In this document: positions 1 through 7,207 of the stretch, in pieces
Position numbering within the stretch: the stretch's first letter is position 1
Layout of the letters: each line of letters begins with the position of its first letter
Source of the DNA: JAFAGX01 sp035623335
GTDB taxonomy: Bacteria > Acidobacteriota > Terriglobia > Terriglobales > Acidobacteriaceae
DNA length: 64,000 bases
NCBI GenBank assembly: GCA_035623335.1
Contig: DASPTQ010000283.1
Span: 62,001-126,000, forward strand
Reading direction: 5' to 3'
Translations under genes and position numbers: made by a program
Notes under the pieces: model-generated
Told to the model about the DNA's origin: nothing
The model's database searches: none
What the model saw: only the letters and a program-made list of their open reading frames with translations

Positions 1-661
1 GGCAACTCGCTGTGGTTGCTTCTATGTGAACCAGCGCTGGCTGGGCGGCCTGCTCACGAACTGGGTCACCATTCAGAAGTCGGTGAAGCGCTTGAAGGAA
101 CTGGATGACATGGCCACCGATGGCCGCTACGAGTTATTGCCCAAGAAAGAAGTGATCAAACTGGAGCGCGAGCGCAAACATCTGCAAGCCAACCTGGCTG
201 GCATCAAGAACATGTCTCGTCTGCCGGATACGCTTTTCGTGATCGACTCCAACAAGGAGCAGATCGCCGTGCGCGAGGCGCGCAAATTGGGCATTCCCGT
301 GGTTGCCGTGGTGGACACCAACTGCGACCCCAGCGAAGTCGATTACGTAATCCCCGGCAACGATGATGCTTTGCGAGCCATTCGTCTATTTGCCACAAAA
401 ATTGCCGATTCCGTGGCCGAGGGTGCCCAGCTCATGAGCGAGAAGCAGGCCGCCGATCTGGCAGCGGCGGTCGGTACCGAGCCATCGCCGGCGGCAGCCC
501 CAGGCGAGCCCCCGAGCGAGGGCGCCAGCGAGGCTACGGGCGTGGACGGCGGTGGGGACGACATTAGTATGGAAGATGTGTTGGGCAGGGGTACGCGCAA
601 ACAGCCCGTTGCCGCCAAGGAAACGGCGGACGCCGAAGAAATCGAGCACCAAACGTTCTAG
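1..661 (+). CDS. rpsB: 30S ribosomal protein S2, 5' end outside window
   Basis: The frame is open from base 2, so the first visible residues (ATRCGCFYVNQRWLGG) match the interior of S2 and the gene begins upstream of the window. About 219 residues are visible. The S2 signatures NQRWLGG, the segment around LPDTLFVIDSNKE and the PVVAVVDTNCDP stretch are all present. S2 binds the head/body junction of the small ribosomal subunit. The last 60 or so residues form an Ala/Pro/Glu-rich tail beyond the conserved fold, a common variable extension. It is followed by tsf, the standard bacterial order. The only uncertainty is the missing 5' end. Confidence 0.97.
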   Translation, partial: ATRCGCFYVNQRWLGGLLTNWVTIQKSVKRLKELDDMATDGRYELLPKKEVIKLERERKHLQANLAGIKNMSRLPDTLFVIDSNKEQIAVREARKLGIPVVAVVDTNCDPSEVDYVIPGNDDALRAIRLFATKIADSVAEGAQLMSEKQAADLAAAVGTEPSPAAAPGEPPSEGASEATGVDGGGDDISMEDVLGRGTRKQPVAAKETADAEEIEHQTF

Positions 662-840
662 AGCCGCCCTTCCTCCTGCGCCCTCAGGATGAATCGGCCG
701 GCCGTGGGCAGAGCGATTGAGGAAAATCAGACCCGCGCGGGAGGTCCGCCGCGGGTCAAAGTTTGTAAGGAACAGCTTTTGTTTCCCGCTGCGCGTTCTT
801 GGACGCGAAATCGGAAATCGGAACCTGGAAAAATCATTTT

Positions 841-1494
841 ATGAGCACATCGACCGTGACTATTTCTGCTGCCCAAGTCAAAGAACTCCGCGAGCGGACG
901 GGAGCACCCATGATGGATTGCAAACAGGCGCTCACCGAATCCAAGGGAGACATGGAACAAGCGATCATCATCCTTCGCAAGCGCGGCGCTGCCGTGGCCC
1001 AGAAGAAGGCAGCCCGGGTGACCAGCGAAGGCTCGGTCGCGAGCTACATCCACGCCGGAGGCAAGATCGGCGTGTTGGTGGAAGTCAATTGCGAGAGCGA
1101 TTTCGTGGCCCGCACCGACGACTTCAAGGAACTGGTGCACGATATTGCCATGCATATTGCGGCAAGCGACCCCAAGTTCGTGCGCAAGGAGGACGTCACC
1201 TCCGAAGCCTACGAGCGGGAAAAGGACGTCTATCGTTCCCAGGCTGCGTCGACCGGCAAACCGCCGCAAGTGGTCGAGAAGATCGTCGAAGGCAAGATGG
1301 CCAAGTTCTACGAGGAGGTTTGCCTGTACGAGCAACCCTTCATCAAGGATCAGACGATCAGCATCGCGCAATTGATTGCCGGCAAAATTGGCAAGCTGGG
1401 CGAGAACATTGCCGTGCGGCGCTTCGCCCGCTTTAAGGTGGGGGATGCGGGCGAAACCTTCGCCATCAGCAAGCCTGAACCAAAGAGTCAATAG
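841..1494 (+). CDS. tsf: Elongation factor Ts
   Basis: 217-residue EF-Ts, the nucleotide exchange factor that recycles EF-Tu-GDP. The N-terminal UBA-like domain carries the diagnostic RERTGAPMMDCKQAL segment, and the core has the EVNCESDFVARTDDF motif that contacts EF-Tu. The length matches the short, single-core type of EF-Ts rather than the roughly 280-residue enterobacterial form. The frame is open upstream to 799, but the ATG at 841 places the UBA-like domain a few residues from the start as in homologues, so the upstream stretch is treated as leader. No strong Shine-Dalgarno is visible before it. The gene lies between rpsB and pyrH. Confidence 0.96.
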   Translation: MSTSTVTISAAQVKELRERTGAPMMDCKQALTESKGDMEQAIIILRKRGAAVAQKKAARVTSEGSVASYIHAGGKIGVLVEVNCESDFVARTDDFKELVHDIAMHIAASDPKFVRKEDVTSEAYEREKDVYRSQAASTGKPPQVVEKIVEGKMAKFYEEVCLYEQPFIKDQTISIAQLIAGKIGKLGENIAVRRFARFKVGDAGETFAISKPEPKSQ

Positions 1495-1542
1495 GTCGAG
1501 GGTGGCCTAGGGGCGCGACCCGCGACCAACTACGGAAACCTC

Positions 1543-2259
1543 ATGTCTACGCCGATCTTCAAACGCGTTCTTCTCAAACTCTCCGGGGAAGCCCTGGCGG
1601 CCAACCAGGGTTTCGGCATTGACGACGTCCGCATCCAAGAGATCGCCGGCGAACTCGATGAGGTCCACTCCCTGGGCGTTCAGATTGCGATCGTCGTGGG
1701 CGGAGGAAACTTTTTTCGCGGGGTGGCCGAGCAAGCCCGCGATATGGATCGGGTCTCCGCCGATCACATGGGGATGCTGGCCACGGTGATCAATGCTCTG
1801 GCCTTGCAGAATGCTCTCGAAAAGCAAGGGGTCTACACCCGGGTTCAATCCGCCATCGAAATGAATCAGGTAGCCGAGCCTTTCATCCGCCGGCGCGCGA
1901 TCCGACATCTGGAAAAAGGACGGGTGGTGATCTTTGCCGGAGGCACGGGTAATCCGTATTTTTCAACCGATACGGCAGCCTCCCTGCGCGCCATGGAGAT
2001 CAAGGCGGATGCCATTCTCAAAGCCACCAAGGTTGACGGAATCTACGATGCCGACCCGATGCTGGTGAAGGATGCCAAGAAGTTCAACGAAATTACCTAT
2101 CTGGACGTGTTGAAGCTTGGATTGAAGGTGATGGACTCGACCGCCATCTCGCTGTGCAAAGACAATAACCTACCCATCATCGTCTTCAACCTGAATCGTC
2201 GCGGCAATATCCGGAAAGTCGTCATCGGGGAAAAAGTTGGATCTCTGGTGAGCGCCTGA
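1543..2259 (+). CDS. pyrH: UMP kinase
   Basis: 238-residue bacterial UMP kinase of the amino-acid-kinase fold, phosphorylating UMP to UDP with ATP in the cytoplasm. Visible family signatures are LLKLSGEAL near the N-terminus (phosphate binding), VVGGGNFFRG, the GGTGNPYFSTDTAA acceptor segment and KVDGIYDADP. Length is as usual for the family. It follows tsf by 48 bp and precedes frr by about 145 bp, the widely conserved rpsB-tsf-pyrH-frr arrangement, so co-transcription with tsf is likely. Confidence 0.97.
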   Translation: MSTPIFKRVLLKLSGEALAANQGFGIDDVRIQEIAGELDEVHSLGVQIAIVVGGGNFFRGVAEQARDMDRVSADHMGMLATVINALALQNALEKQGVYTRVQSAIEMNQVAEPFIRRRAIRHLEKGRVVIFAGGTGNPYFSTDTAASLRAMEIKADAILKATKVDGIYDADPMLVKDAKKFNEITYLDVLKLGLKVMDSTAISLCKDNNLPIIVFNLNRRGNIRKVVIGEKVGSLVSA

Positions 2260-2403
2260 GATCCTACCGCGGTCGTCGTGACCAAGCTTCGCGGGGGAAG
2301 ACGACGAGCGACGGGGAAGCCCGGAAATTCCTGCCGAGCGCGCCGAGCCCACCGGGGTTTATAATGCAGCGTTTTATCGCCAATTCTTAGGAGACCCGAC
2401 ACC

Positions 2404-2994
2404 ATGGCCCAAGCTGGTATGGCCGCGATTCCCGGTCTGAAAGACGTCTACGTGCAGCTCAAGATTCGCATGGATAAGGCGGTCGAAGATTTTCGCAAGG
2501 CCATGGCCGCCACCCGCACCGGACGGGCGTCGGTCCACATGCTGGATGCCGTGACCGTCGACTACTACGGCACGGCGATGCCGCTCAACCAGATCGCCCA
2601 GGTGCACGCCCCCGAGGCGCAGCTGATTACCGTGCAGCCCTTCGATCCAACCTCCCTCGCCGCCATCGAGAAGGCGATCCGCACCGCCGATCTCGGCCTC
2701 AACCCCATGAACGACGGCAAGCTGATTCGCATACCCGTTCCACCGCTCACCGAAGAACGCCGGAAGGACATGGTCAAGCACCTGCACAAGGTTCTCGAAG
2801 AGCACCGAACGGCCGTCCGTAACATTCGCCGCGATGGGAACGAAGCCATTAAGAAGGCGCACAAGGACAAGAAGGTCACCGAAGATGAAGAGAAGCGTGC
2901 CATGGATGAAATTCAGAAGCTCACCGATGACGAAATTAAGAAAATGGAAGACATGAGTAAGGCCAAGGAGAAAGAAATCCTTGAGATCCGCTAA
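2404..2994 (+). CDS. frr: Ribosome recycling factor
   Basis: 196-residue ribosome recycling factor, which with EF-G splits post-termination ribosomes. The three-helix-bundle signatures are clear: FRKAMAATRTGRAS, the VDYYGTAMPLNQIA linker region, FDPTSLAAIEKAI, and the Lys/Glu-rich C-terminal helix. The ATG at 2404 is preceded by AGGAGA, a good Shine-Dalgarno. It is about ten residues longer at the N-terminus than typical (185 residues); an internal ATG at 2419 would give the usual length, but the ribosome-binding site favours 2404. A TATAAT at 2360-2365 could give the gene its own promoter, although no matching -35 is evident. Confidence 0.96.
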   Translation: MAQAGMAAIPGLKDVYVQLKIRMDKAVEDFRKAMAATRTGRASVHMLDAVTVDYYGTAMPLNQIAQVHAPEAQLITVQPFDPTSLAAIEKAIRTADLGLNPMNDGKLIRIPVPPLTEERRKDMVKHLHKVLEEHRTAVRNIRRDGNEAIKKAHKDKKVTEDEEKRAMDEIQKLTDDEIKKMEDMSKAKEKEILEIR

Positions 2995-3220
2995 ATCGCC
3001 AAGCCGTCCATGAGTCGTAATCCCTCCGCGCGCGGGAGCCCCGCAGCCGGGCATTTTTCCTACTCATCTATACTTTGCTAACTCATTTTTCGTCATACTA
3101 TTACCTTAGTAATCTTATCAATAACTTGAAACTTTCCCATCCTGTTGGTGTTTCTACCTCGGCAGAGTAAGAAACTCACAGCTCCCCCACTTCTCTGTGA
3201 GCCTATTTAAGGAGCGATTC

Positions 3221-4618
3221 ATGAAACGATTTCTAGCCGGTACAGCTTTGCTTGCGCTGGTCGCGCTCGCTTTCACCGCCTGTGGCGGGGGAAACAGTTC
3301 GTCCTCGTCTTCTTCGAAGAACGGCGGCGCCACCCAGGCCCACGTGTTCGTCACCGGGGAGGACGCGCCAGTCTCGTCGGTGGTGGCATTCAACATCACC
3401 ATCAACCAGATCACGCTCAACAATAGCTCCACCAGTGTGGTTGCGATGAACACGCCCACGGCGGTTGACTTTGGACGTCTGGTCGGTCTGCGTTCTCTGC
3501 TGGGATTTAATGCCATCGCGCCCGGCACCTACACCACTGCGACCATCACTTTCGCCACGACACCCGCACCGGTGATCGATTACATTAACCTCACCACCAC
3601 CACGCCTTCGCTGGGGACCGCGACCGCGGTGCTCAGCAACGCGAAGGTCACGGTTGCCTTCCCGTCGAACCAACCCCTGGTCGTCGACAATAATGGCCTG
3701 GCCGGGCTGCACCTCGACTTCAACCTGCGTGAATCGCTGGCCCTCAACAATGGCAATCTGGTCATCAACAACAGCCAAATCGCAGTCAACCCCATGCTGG
3801 CAGTGACGGCGGTTTCCGCTTCGAGTGATCTCGGTCAGATTACCGATTTCACCGGCAATGTCGTTTCCGTTGGGGCGAACTCATTCGCGATGCAGGGTCC
3901 CTACGGTTTTGAGGAGACGATTGACGTTGACCCCAACACGCACTACAACAACAGCGAAACCACGTTGGCTTCCCTGGTGGTGAATGGCATCGTCTCCGTC
4001 GAAGGCACGGTACAGGCCGATGGCACCATTCTGGCCAACAGTGTGGAGCTGATCACAACGGATCAGGCGTTCCTCGGCGGGCGCATCCTGGCTGTGAGCC
4101 CCGGCCCGGTGGTAACCATGTTCGTGGGTGAAGAGCTGGGAACCTCGGCAACCATACCGGTCGACAGCATTCAGACCGTCGACCTCAGCCAGGTGCCCAC
4201 GTGGGACATCTGCTTCATTGACAACTGGTTCACCAACGAGCTGTTTGGCCCGACCTATCTGGTCGTAGGCCAGCGCATCTTCGTGGGCGGAACCTATCAG
4301 AGCAAAATCTTCACCCCCTCGATGGTGTCCTTACGCCGCCAGGGCATCGTGGGATCGCTGGTCGAGGGGACGGTCAACATCGTCTCCCAGAACCTCGGCG
4401 GCTTCGAGATGCAGAATGATGCTCTGCTCAGCTACGCGGCGGGTGGCCCCTTCCCGGTGGCAACCGACAACCAAACCGTGTTCGTCAACATCGCCGGGCT
4501 CATGGGACTACAGTCTGCCGGCGCGGCGAACCTGGTCGTGACCGGTCTGGTCTTCGACAACCCTCAAGCCCTGGGTACACCGGTAGCTTGGGTCCATCGG
4601 GTACGCGTCCTGCCCTGA
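3221..4618 (+). CDS. DUF4382/DUF5666-type lipoprotein
   Basis: 465 residues. Translation is taken from the ATG at 3221, directly behind AAGGAGCG, although the frame is open from 3197. The N-terminus MKRFLAGTALLALVALAFTA followed by Cys21 is a lipoprotein signal peptide, and a Ser-rich linker follows. Residues of about 40-200 resemble the DUF4382 beta-sandwich (VFVTGEDAPVSSVVAFNI and similar). Residues 205-285 resemble DUF5666, an OB-like domain (ITDFTGNVVSVGANSFAMQG), and a second related module may follow. Function is unknown; such proteins are common secreted or outer-membrane lipoproteins in Acidobacteriota. It is an isolated gene ending at a strong terminator. The domain assignment is from pattern only. 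Confidence 0.8.
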   Translation: MKRFLAGTALLALVALAFTACGGGNSSSSSSSKNGGATQAHVFVTGEDAPVSSVVAFNITINQITLNNSSTSVVAMNTPTAVDFGRLVGLRSLLGFNAIAPGTYTTATITFATTPAPVIDYINLTTTTPSLGTATAVLSNAKVTVAFPSNQPLVVDNNGLAGLHLDFNLRESLALNNGNLVINNSQIAVNPMLAVTAVSASSDLGQITDFTGNVVSVGANSFAMQGPYGFEETIDVDPNTHYNNSETTLASLVVNGIVSVEGTVQADGTILANSVELITTDQAFLGGRILAVSPGPVVTMFVGEELGTSATIPVDSIQTVDLSQVPTWDICFIDNWFTNELFGPTYLVVGQRIFVGGTYQSKIFTPSMVSLRRQGIVGSLVEGTVNIVSQNLGGFEMQNDALLSYAAGGPFPVATDNQTVFVNIAGLMGLQSAGAANLVVTGLVFDNPQALGTPVAWVHRVRVLP

Positions 4619-4637
4619 GTCGTTCACGATCAATCTC

Positions 4638-4667
4638 GGCGGGCGGTTGAAGACCGCCCGCCTTTTT
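4638..4667 (+). terminator. Rho-independent terminator
   Basis: Perfect 9-bp GC stem (GGCGGGCGG at 4638-4646 with CCGCCCGCC at 4654-4662), 7-nt loop, followed directly by five T. It lies 20 bp after the lipoprotein stop. Confidence 0.93.
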
Positions 4668-4820
4668 CTTTCTTGCTCTTCTCTTTCGCTTTAGGTCCGT
4701 CGGTCGCGTTAGTTCCCCCGGTCCGAACTACTTCGCTGGGGCAAGGTTTCGAACCTGGAGAGCGTTCGAAGGGCTGCTTTCCTGCAGGGCGCGAGGACCT
4801 GGCTAGCGGAGACCGACCCG

Positions 4821-4836
4821 TATAATCAGTGCTGCG
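4821..4836 (+). promoter_or_regulatory. -10 box directly upstream of a start codon
   Basis: A perfect TATAAT at 4821-4826 ends 10 nt before the ATG at 4837. No purine-rich ribosome-binding site lies between them, so transcription starting at the usual distance would give a leaderless or nearly leaderless mRNA. No convincing -35 hexamer is visible. Confidence 0.55.
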
Positions 4837-6996
4837 ATGAAGAAGGTCGTCCACGCCGCTTGTCCCCATGATTGCCCCGATGCCTGCGGGGTGTTGATTC
4901 GGGTGGAAGACGGACGCGCGGTCAAGATCCAGGGGGACCCCTCCCATCCCGTCACCCGCGGATTCCTCTGCGCCAAAGTGGCCAAATACCTGGATCGCGT
5001 GTATTCGCCTGATCGCGTCCTCTATCCCCTGCGGCGAGTCGGACCCAAGGGACCAGGACCGGCCAATGGAGGAACGTCCGCCAGCGGCGGAGCAGGGCCA
5101 GGCAGCTCGTTTCAGCGCATTAGCTGGGATCAAGCTGTCGCGGAGATTGCCACTCGGTTTCGGCAAATCAGCGCCGAGTTTGGCAGCGAAGCGATTCTGC
5201 CTTACTCCTACGGCGGCACCTTGGGAGTGTTGAACAACGCTGGCATGGATCGGCGCTTCTTCCACCGGCTGGGGGCCTCCCAGCTGGCACGGACCATCTG
5301 CTCGGCGGCGGGAGAGGCGGGGTTGAAATCAGTCCTCGGTGTCAAGCTGGGCACCGAACCAGAACAGTTTTCCCATTCCCGCTACATCCTCATTTGGGCG
5401 GCGAATATTCATGGCAACAACGTGCATTTGTGGCCATTTATCCAGGAAGCTCGCCGCAAAGGGGCAAAGCTGGTGGTGGTCGATCCTTATCGTACCCGCA
5501 CGGCGGCTTGTGCCGACTGGCACCTGCCCATTCATCCCGGCACCGACGTTGCCTTGGCTCTGGGCATGATGCACGTTCTCATCCACGAACAACTCTACGA
5601 TGTCGACTACGTCGAGCGCTACACCACCGGCTTCGAGGAGCTTTGTCTCCGCGTCCAGGATTATCCTCCCGAACGAGTCGCGCCGTGGACCGGAATCTCC
5701 GCAGCTGACATCCGCCGATTAGCCCGCGAGTATTCGACCGTCCGTCCGGCGGTGATCCGGGTGAACGATGGCGTGCAGCGCTCCGAAAATGGCGGTATGG
5801 CCATGCGGGCGGTTACCATGCTGCCTACCATTACCGGCTCGTGGAAGGAACTGGGTGGCGGCCTGCAGTACGCCACCAGCGGGGCATTCGCCATGAACCG
5901 CGAGCAGTTGGCGCGCCCCGATCTGATGCTCGAAGCTTTGGGCCGACCGGCGCGGACGGTCAACATGGTGGAATTAGGCAGGGCCCTCAACCAGCTCGAG
6001 GATCCACCGATCCAGGCGCTGTTTGTCTACAATTCCAATCCCGCGGCGGTCTGCCCAAACCACAATGAAGTGATCCGCGGGCTCGGGCGCCCCGACCTTT
6101 TCACGGTGGTGCACGAACAGTTCTTCACCGATACCACCGACTACGCCGACATCGTCCTGCCCGCCACCACATTCTTTGAACACAAAGATCTGCAGGGCGC
6201 CTACGGCCACTATTTTCTGCAAATGTCCGATCAGGCGATCGAGCCATTAGGCGAGTGTCGTTCGAACCTAGAGATGTTTCGCGCGCTGGCCGAGAGCATG
6301 GGTTTTACCGAGCAGTGTTTCCGCGAGTCGGTGGATGAGATGATCGACACGGCGCTGCTCTCGGACAACCCCTGGCTCGCCGGCATCGATCGGCAACGGC
6401 TCGAAGCCGAAGGGCACATTCGGCTGAATTTTGAAGGGCCGGTCGCTCATGCCGGGTCCCAACCCGCACGGCCCTTTCTTCCGTTTGCCGCGGGCAATTT
6501 TCCGACGCCCAGCGGTAAAGCCGAGCTGTACAGTGCGTCGCTCGAAGCGCAAGGACACGATCCTGTCCTCCCTTTTCGACCGCCCGTCGAGTCACGGCTC
6601 GGGGAACACACGCGGGCCTTTCCCCTCGAACTATTAGCCCGCAAAGCCTCTAATTTTCTCAATACGACTTTTTCCAACCTGCCCAGCCTGCAAGCCATGG
6701 AGGAACCGGGTGTGTTGGAGCTGAACCCGGCCGACGCCCGCAGTCGTGGCATCGCCGATGGTGATACGGTGCGCGTCTTCAACCGGCGGGGAGAATTGCT
6801 GCTCAAGGCCGCGGTGACGACCAGCGTGCAGCCGGGAGTGGTGAGCGCTTGCCTGTCTTGGGCCAAGCTGAGCGCGGGGGGCAAAAACATCAACGTGCTG
6901 ACCTCGGAAAAACTTACGGACTTGGGCAACTCTGCCACGTTTTATTCCGTCCTTGTTGAGGTGGAGTGTTATCGGCCGGCCTCCGCGGGCAACTGA
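4837..6996 (+). CDS. Molybdopterin-dependent oxidoreductase (COG0243), orphan catalytic subunit
   Basis: 719 residues of the DMSO-reductase superfamily. The N-terminal 4Fe-4S motif CPHDCPDACG with a later Cys in GFLCAKVAK is intact. Central segments binding bis-molybdopterin guanine dinucleotide are seen (ILIWAANIHGNNVHLWPF, VVDPYRTRTA, HPGTDVALALGM, VHEQFFTDTTDYADIVLPA), as is the C-terminal molydopterin-dinucleotide-binding domain (ELNPADARSRGIADGDTV). There is no Tat signal, so a cytoplasmic location is inferred. No Fe-S or membrane partner gene is adjacent. The substrate cannot be assigned: the active-site region reads ARTICSAAGEAG and there is no in-frame TGA, so it is not a Sec formate dehydrogenase. 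Confidence 0.85.
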   Translation: MKKVVHAACPHDCPDACGVLIRVEDGRAVKIQGDPSHPVTRGFLCAKVAKYLDRVYSPDRVLYPLRRVGPKGPGPANGGTSASGGAGPGSSFQRISWDQAVAEIATRFRQISAEFGSEAILPYSYGGTLGVLNNAGMDRRFFHRLGASQLARTICSAAGEAGLKSVLGVKLGTEPEQFSHSRYILIWAANIHGNNVHLWPFIQEARRKGAKLVVVDPYRTRTAACADWHLPIHPGTDVALALGMMHVLIHEQLYDVDYVERYTTGFEELCLRVQDYPPERVAPWTGISAADIRRLAREYSTVRPAVIRVNDGVQRSENGGMAMRAVTMLPTITGSWKELGGGLQYATSGAFAMNREQLARPDLMLEALGRPARTVNMVELGRALNQLEDPPIQALFVYNSNPAAVCPNHNEVIRGLGRPDLFTVVHEQFFTDTTDYADIVLPATTFFEHKDLQGAYGHYFLQMSDQAIEPLGECRSNLEMFRALAESMGFTEQCFRESVDEMIDTALLSDNPWLAGIDRQRLEAEGHIRLNFEGPVAHAGSQPARPFLPFAAGNFPTPSGKAELYSASLEAQGHDPVLPFRPPVESRLGEHTRAFPLELLARKASNFLNTTFSNLPSLQAMEEPGVLELNPADARSRGIADGDTVRVFNRRGELLLKAAVTTSVQPGVVSACLSWAKLSAGGKNINVLTSEKLTDLGNSATFYSVLVEVECYRPASAGN

Positions 6997-7006
6997 GGCT
7001 GGATGC

Positions 7007-7037
7007 TTGGACGCTCCGAACGGCGCTACCGTATAAT
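7007..7037 (+). promoter_or_regulatory. Candidate sigma-70 promoter for bamA
   Basis: TTGGAC at 7007-7012 and a perfect TATAAT at 7032-7037, spacing 19 bp, about 65 bp upstream of the ATG at 7105 that has a good ribosome-binding site. Confidence 0.5.
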
Positions 7038-7207
7038 GACCGTTTTCCATACTCCCTAAGGTTGAGGTAGAGGAGATTCTTCGTTCTTATCAGGAGAGCC
7101 CTGCATGCGGAAGGCGCAGGCGGGGGCAGGTACGGCCGAGCCTCGCCTTAAGGCGCGGGCGATATTCGTCCTACCTGAGTTTTGCGGAGGAACTGTGGGG
7201 GCTGATC

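Noticed and set aside
727..1491. 254-codon open frame antisense to tsf
   Set aside because: GC-rich third positions leave long antisense frames throughout; tsf is unequivocal on the forward strand.
3001..3066. Terminator after frr
   Set aside because: Only a 4-bp GCCC/GGGC stem precedes the ATTTTT; too weak to list as a feature.
4837..6996. Possible selenocysteine formate dehydrogenase
   Set aside because: No in-frame TGA in the gene and no formate dehydrogenase partner genes beside it.
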